Assembly: GCF_003989745.1 (NCBI RefSeq)
Contig: NZ_RZGS01000003.1
Coordinates: 81,382-145,381 of the forward strand
DNA length: 64,000 bases
Direction: 5' to 3'
Origin: Legionella septentrionalis
Lineage (GTDB): Bacteria > Pseudomonadota > Gammaproteobacteria > Legionellales > Legionellaceae
Part shown: piece after piece, positions 60,464-64,000 of the stretch
Position numbering within the stretch: position 1 is the first letter of the stretch
Layout: every line of letters starts with the position of its first letter
The notes under the pieces: model-generated
The model's database searches: none
Seen by the model: only the letters and a program-made list of their open reading frames with translations
Told to the model about the DNA's origin: nothing
Program-made: the position numbers and the translations under genes

Positions 60464-61275
60464 TTAAGCGGCCACTAATAAGTCTAATTTTTGCCTTGGT
60501 GGTAAGACCCCGATACCCCTATTAGGTCTTTCATTGTTATATGACCAAAGCCATCGAGTAGCGAACTCTTGTACTTCATCAATCGTACAAAATAAATATT
60601 GATTAAGCCAATCATACCTTACAGTCCGGTTATATCGCTCAACATAAGCATTTTGTTGCGGATTACCCGTCTGATAAATAACAGGGTTATTTATTGTTTT
60701 CTGGCCCATTCAGCTAACAAGCGGCTGATGTATTCAGATCCATTGTCACAGCGAATGAATAAAGGTTTCCCGCGCCACTCTATTACTTGCTAAAGCGCCT
60801 AATAACCCGTTGTGGGGCAAAGAGAAATCTATTTCGATAGCTAGACCTTCGCGATTAAATCATCAATAACATTCAAGAGGCGATAACTGCGTCCATTTTG
60901 AAGCTGGTCATGCATAAAATCCATAGACCTGCACTGATTAATCTTATCAGGCACAACTTATGCATCTGGTTTTTCCCTAATTAACCGTTTTTTGGGTTTA
61001 ATCCTTAAATTCAATTCCAGCTCCTGATAAATCCGATAGACACGTTTGTGATTCCATTTAAAATGCTTCACATTACGCAGATATAAAAAACATAACCCAA
61101 AATCCCAGTTACGCTGTGAGGATGTCAAGCGTAATAGCCAATCGGCTATTTAGGCATTCTCATCGCTTAATTTTGCTTCATAGCGATAACAGACTTCACT
61201 AATGCTAAAAAGCAAGCAGGCTTTTTGAATAGAAATTTGATACCCCACCACCGCCTTTTGCGCCAATTCCTTCCG
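60464..61275 (-). pseudogene. IS3-family OrfB transposase, multiple stops
   Basis: Segments read ELAQKAVVGYQISIQKACLL, SISEVCYRYEAKLSDENA, LCFLYLRNVKHFKWNHKRVY, INQCRSMDFMHDQL, QVIEWRGKPLFIRCDNGSEY and GNPQQNAYVERYNRTVRYDW through to PPRQKLDLLVAA. Stops and shifts separate them (for example at about 60710). The DDE integrase core is recognisable but not intact. Confidence 0.8.
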
Positions 61276-61286
61276 GTGCGACGGTG

Positions 61287-61552
61287 TTACCACTTTTTTT
61301 CAATAGCTTCTTTCAGAATCTCAGCTTGCAATCGCTCTTCAGTGTACATTGTCTTAAGACGACTATTTTTGACTTCTAACTCTTTTAAGAGGGACATCAT
61401 CGAAGTATCCCTTCCACCAAATTTCGCTCGCCATTATAAAAAGTGGCCGCACTGATCACATGTTCGCGGCAGAGCTCTGGAACAGGGGGTCCCCCTTCGG
61501 CTTGTTTTAGAATTGACACTATTTGGCTATCAGTAAATTTTGATCGTTTCAT
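61287..61552 (-). pseudogene. IS3-family OrfA, one-base deletion
   Basis: The start MKRSKFTDSQIVSILKQAE and PVPELCREHVISAATFYN is the OrfA helix-turn-helix. A lost T near 61432 shifts the frame; on restoring it the text continues WRAKFGG...LLKELEVKNSRLKTMYTEE (leucine zipper). It ends over an A7G run (GAAAAAAAG), the type of slippery site used for the -1 OrfA-OrfB frameshift. Confidence 0.7.
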
Positions 61553-61755
61553 GCAAAATCTCCTCCAACATAGATTATGAGAAAATTTTACTTTTGACAT
61601 CAGTTATTTTCGGGGGATTACCAAAACTGATGTGATACTTATACATAGGCTTGTTCATAATAAAGGTATATTAATAAATTTTAATCTATATGTATTCTAT
61701 ATATGCAATTGATCATATATAATACAATGTATTGCTTTTATTAATTTTAATATAT

Positions 61756-63564
61756 ATGTATTTACCGCCCTCAAAAAAGCCTCGCACTCTAGCGGCCCCA
61801 ACAAATGTAACTCCTGCGTATGCAGTTCCTTTGCAAACGAGTAATCTGAGCTCCTATTTTACATATGGAATGGCGCCCATTTTGGCACCTGGCCTACCAG
61901 GTTATGGATTTCCTATAATTACATCAAATGCTCAATCTCTTGATGCAGAGGCCATACTAGGGCCCTTTTATTCAAGAACCAATAATTCTAGTTCTCACAT
62001 TAATCCAAACATGACACCATTCTCCCCCTTCGGATTAGCGCTACCGCCTAGTACCAATTTGCCAGAAGAGAATGCCACCCACAATAAAAAATGTCATCGC
62101 GTTGACATTGAAGTTCTACAAGAAGATGAAAATGAATTCATACGCTCCGGATTAACTGAGAAATTAGAACTACCACCCATACCGGCTGAATCCCCAGAAA
62201 TCAAAGCAGAAAAAACACGAGCAAAGCAAGCAGGAAAAATAGCTGCGTTAAAGAATAAAGATAACCCTTTAACAGAGGAAAAAATCAAATCAATCAAAGA
62301 GGGATTTACAAGTTCCATTTTTGCCAATGAGTGGGAAATTTCCTATCGAAAACATGCTACAAAACCCTCTGTCTCTTTATCAAGCAGCTCAGGTGAAAAA
62401 ACTAGTTCTGGGAAAAAGAAAAGAAATCGGCCCAAAAAGAAACCATCCGAATTAGGTTACTGGGCGGGATGGATGGCAGCAAGTGTGGATTGCAATCTTA
62501 AAAGCCTTGAAGAACTGACTGCAGCAAAAGGAAAAGAATATGCGGAAGCCTACCACAAAGGGTTTGACACTAAAATGCGAGAGACAACAAAAGAGGAACG
62601 ATTGCTTAAAAAAGCTTATCAGAGAGGATATTCCTTGGCCCTTGATGGGAGAAACTTGCCCTCTGTGGAAAAGCTAAGCAAGATTTATAACACAGACCAA
62701 ATAGAACAATACAAAAAAGGTTTTGCAGCTGCAAGAAAGGGAATGAGCGAGAAAGATATTTCTGCAGCACTTGGTAAGATAAATGGCAAAAAGGCGGCTC
62801 TTGCAGGCTTCTTAGAGCCCACATCACAAGATTTTAAAAAACAAAACCGTGATCAGGTCTACCAAGAAAACTACCTAAATGTTTACCGAGAATTTAAAAA
62901 GTTGTATGGGGATTTAGACTATAGGACATATCCTTTCTATCGGGTTGATGACGTAGTAATCGCTTCATTCTATTCCCCTGAATTTTTAGAGAGTGAGCAA
63001 GTAACGCAGCTACAACAACAATCTCTTAGACGAGCTGCGTATTTATTCAGAGCGATTCTAAGAGAATACAATAAACATACTGTTGATTTTGAATCCGACA
63101 AACTTGTGATTAAATTAGTAGGGCCATTTGTAGTTATTAATAATTACGATGCATTAATGGAAGAGTTAAGCCTAGCAGATATTGAGTCTTTACCGCCTCT
63201 TTCTGAAGAAGACCTAAAATACTGGAATGCCATTAAAAATCGAGCGCAAGCCATCACCACAAATAATATCTTAGATGACGATTTTTTTGATGACTTTATG
63301 ACCGAAGAAGAAGTCGACAAAATCATCGAAAAAGTCAGCGCTGAGTCTTTAATGAATAAAGTCATTTCAGCTGAAAACCAAGAGACTATCGCCTCATCTT
63401 CAACTAGTGTGGGATCTCGTGAGCAAACACCGATTTCTCTTACGCCATTTAATTTTTTTTCACCAGTTAGCAGTCCCGTGCAATCAAAAACAAATCATGA
63501 AGGCTCCGTTGCAAAAACGGGCAATAGTTTATACTTAAAGCAATCTTGTCCGACAATAGAATAG
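61756..63564 (+). CDS. Orphan repeat protein with strong NLS-like patch, candidate nuclear effector
   Basis: A 602-aa protein starting MYLPPSKKPRTL (a TTG eight codons upstream is also possible). The N-terminal 110 residues are rich in Pro/Ser/Thr; a basic patch GKKKRNRPKKK lies at residues 219-229. It is followed by a set of spaced aromatic-Gly motifs: GYWAGW (234-239), AYHKGF (265-270), AYQRGY (287-292), QYKKGF (318-323) and a final AALAGF near 350. An acidic helical C-terminal half (DDDFFDDFMTEEEVDKIIEK) and a Ser/Thr/Pro tail follow. I do not recognise the family. IS remnants flank both sides, which points to mobile cargo. Confidence 0.6.
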   Translation: MYLPPSKKPRTLAAPTNVTPAYAVPLQTSNLSSYFTYGMAPILAPGLPGYGFPIITSNAQSLDAEAILGPFYSRTNNSSSHINPNMTPFSPFGLALPPSTNLPEENATHNKKCHRVDIEVLQEDENEFIRSGLTEKLELPPIPAESPEIKAEKTRAKQAGKIAALKNKDNPLTEEKIKSIKEGFTSSIFANEWEISYRKHATKPSVSLSSSSGEKTSSGKKKRNRPKKKPSELGYWAGWMAASVDCNLKSLEELTAAKGKEYAEAYHKGFDTKMRETTKEERLLKKAYQRGYSLALDGRNLPSVEKLSKIYNTDQIEQYKKGFAAARKGMSEKDISAALGKINGKKAALAGFLEPTSQDFKKQNRDQVYQENYLNVYREFKKLYGDLDYRTYPFYRVDDVVIASFYSPEFLESEQVTQLQQQSLRRAAYLFRAILREYNKHTVDFESDKLVIKLVGPFVVINNYDALMEELSLADIESLPPLSEEDLKYWNAIKNRAQAITTNNILDDDFFDDFMTEEEVDKIIEKVSAESLMNKVISAENQETIASSSTSVGSREQTPISLTPFNFFSPVSSPVQSKTNHEGSVAKTGNSLYLKQSCPTIE

Positions 63565-63567
63565 AAA

Positions 63568-63708
63568 ATGCGCTCCAAAAAACCTACAGCATTTAAATGG
63601 CGTCATTTCCATGGAGAAGTGATGATGCAATGTGTGCGTTGGTATTGCAAATATGGAATTAGTTATCGAGACTTGGCAGAAATGATGAGCAAAAGAGATC
63701 TTGAACTA
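63568..63708 (+). pseudogene. IS6-family transposase N-terminus, interrupted
   Basis: From the ATG at 63568 the frame reads FKWRHFHGEVMMQCVRWYCK and YGISYRDLAEMMSKRDLEL, the conserved N-terminus of IS6/IS26-type DDE transposases. Homology stops at a CTAG (63706-63709) where an IS5-like end begins; the frame itself runs to a stop at 63736-63738. Confidence 0.8.
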
Positions 63709-64000
63709 GGTTCTGTCGACATTGATGATTGTGTATAATCTGCGATAGAAATGACAAGGTGGTTTTATGCTTACAGATGATGAATGGAACAGGATTAAAG
63801 ATTGCTTACCAGGTAAGTCGGGGGATCCTGGTCGGAGGGATCAGACAACCGGCTTTTTGTAGAAGGTATAATGTGGATGGCTCGGAATGGTGCAAAATGG
63901 AGGTCATTGCCTGAGAAATATGGTAAGTGGTCTACAGTTCATAAACGATTTATACGTTGGTCCAAGAAAGGAATCTGGCAAATGATATTTAATACATTGG
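63709..64000 (+). mobile_element. IS5-family (IS427-like) element, left end, cut by window
   Basis: From about 63709 (GGTTCTGTCGACATT) a new element begins. Its transposase starts at 63768: MLTDDEWNRIKDCLPGKSGD then PGRR, a one-base shift near 63840, then DNRLFVEGIMWMARNGAKWR and SLPEKYGKWSTVHKRFIRWS to the window end. This is the IS5/IS427 N-terminal domain. The shift may be inactivating or part of the two-frame organisation known in this group. Confidence 0.75.

Larger units (their letters stand above)
60426..61620 (-). mobile_element. Decayed IS3-family element with terminal inverted repeats
   Basis: An element of about 1.2 kb bounded by imperfect inverted repeats: TAATCCCCCCATTTTTATCT from 60426 inward and, on the other strand, TAATCCCCCGAAAATAACTG from 61620 inward, both continuing into TCAAAAGTA. 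Inside are remains of orfA and orfB in the usual order. No obvious target duplication is seen. Multiple frameshifts and stops mean it cannot move by itself. Confidence 0.75.

Overview
The window is chromosomal DNA from a gammaproteobacterium, most likely a member of the Legionellales (Legionella/Coxiella/Aquicella-like). The evidence is the gene order recA-recX-alaS-lysC, the cluster infA-aat-trxB with ftsK-lolA-rarA-yhdP, an NrdA with two ATP cones, a pilVWXY1 block, and several large orphan proteins with eukaryotic-looking features (ankyrin-like repeats, a YopT-like Cys/His/Asp protease signature, nuclear-localisation-like basic patches, a Glu-rich C-terminus). Such orphans are typical of Dot/Icm effectors in this order, but no secretion apparatus lies in the window, so the effector reading is inference.

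Layout. 1-4.2 kb: AT-rich accessory DNA next to a tRNA-Pro(CGG). It holds the end of an SF1 helicase, a LuxR-type sensor domain without HTH, an MFS transporter, a DUF4286 protein, an AlpA/excisionase-like protein and a secreted gamma-glutamylcyclotransferase-like protein. An att-like repeat cluster sits between island and tRNA. 4.2-31.2 kb: housekeeping genes (ispB, recA-recX-alaS-lysC, fleN-fliA, prfB-lysS, a dus gene, nrdAB, pmbA, infA) interrupted by orphans: a 977-aa ankyrin-like protein, a 225-aa protein with a Myc-like NLS, a 295-aa coiled-coil protein, and a DprE1/DprE2-like oxidoreductase pair. 31.3-51.9 kb: the YopT-like protease candidate, aat (apparently with an ATT start), trxB, ftsK, lolA, rarA, yhdP, mpl, a TPR membrane protein, a GNAT enzyme, a JmjC-like protein, clpB and sppA. 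51.9-59.3 kb: an E-block effector candidate and the minor-pilin operon pilV-pilW-pilX-pilY1, coupled by 4-bp overlaps. 59.8-64 kb: a graveyard of IS481-, IS21-, IS3-, IS6- and IS5-type fragments surrounding a 602-aa repeat protein with a strong basic NLS-like patch.

Functionally the core covers recombination and repair (recA/recX, rarA), translation (alaS, prfB, lysS, infA, aat, tRNA-Pro), dNTP supply (nrdAB), cell envelope and division (mpl, lolA, ftsK, yhdP, sppA), type IV pilus assembly and flagellar regulation. The accessory genes look like host-interaction cargo.
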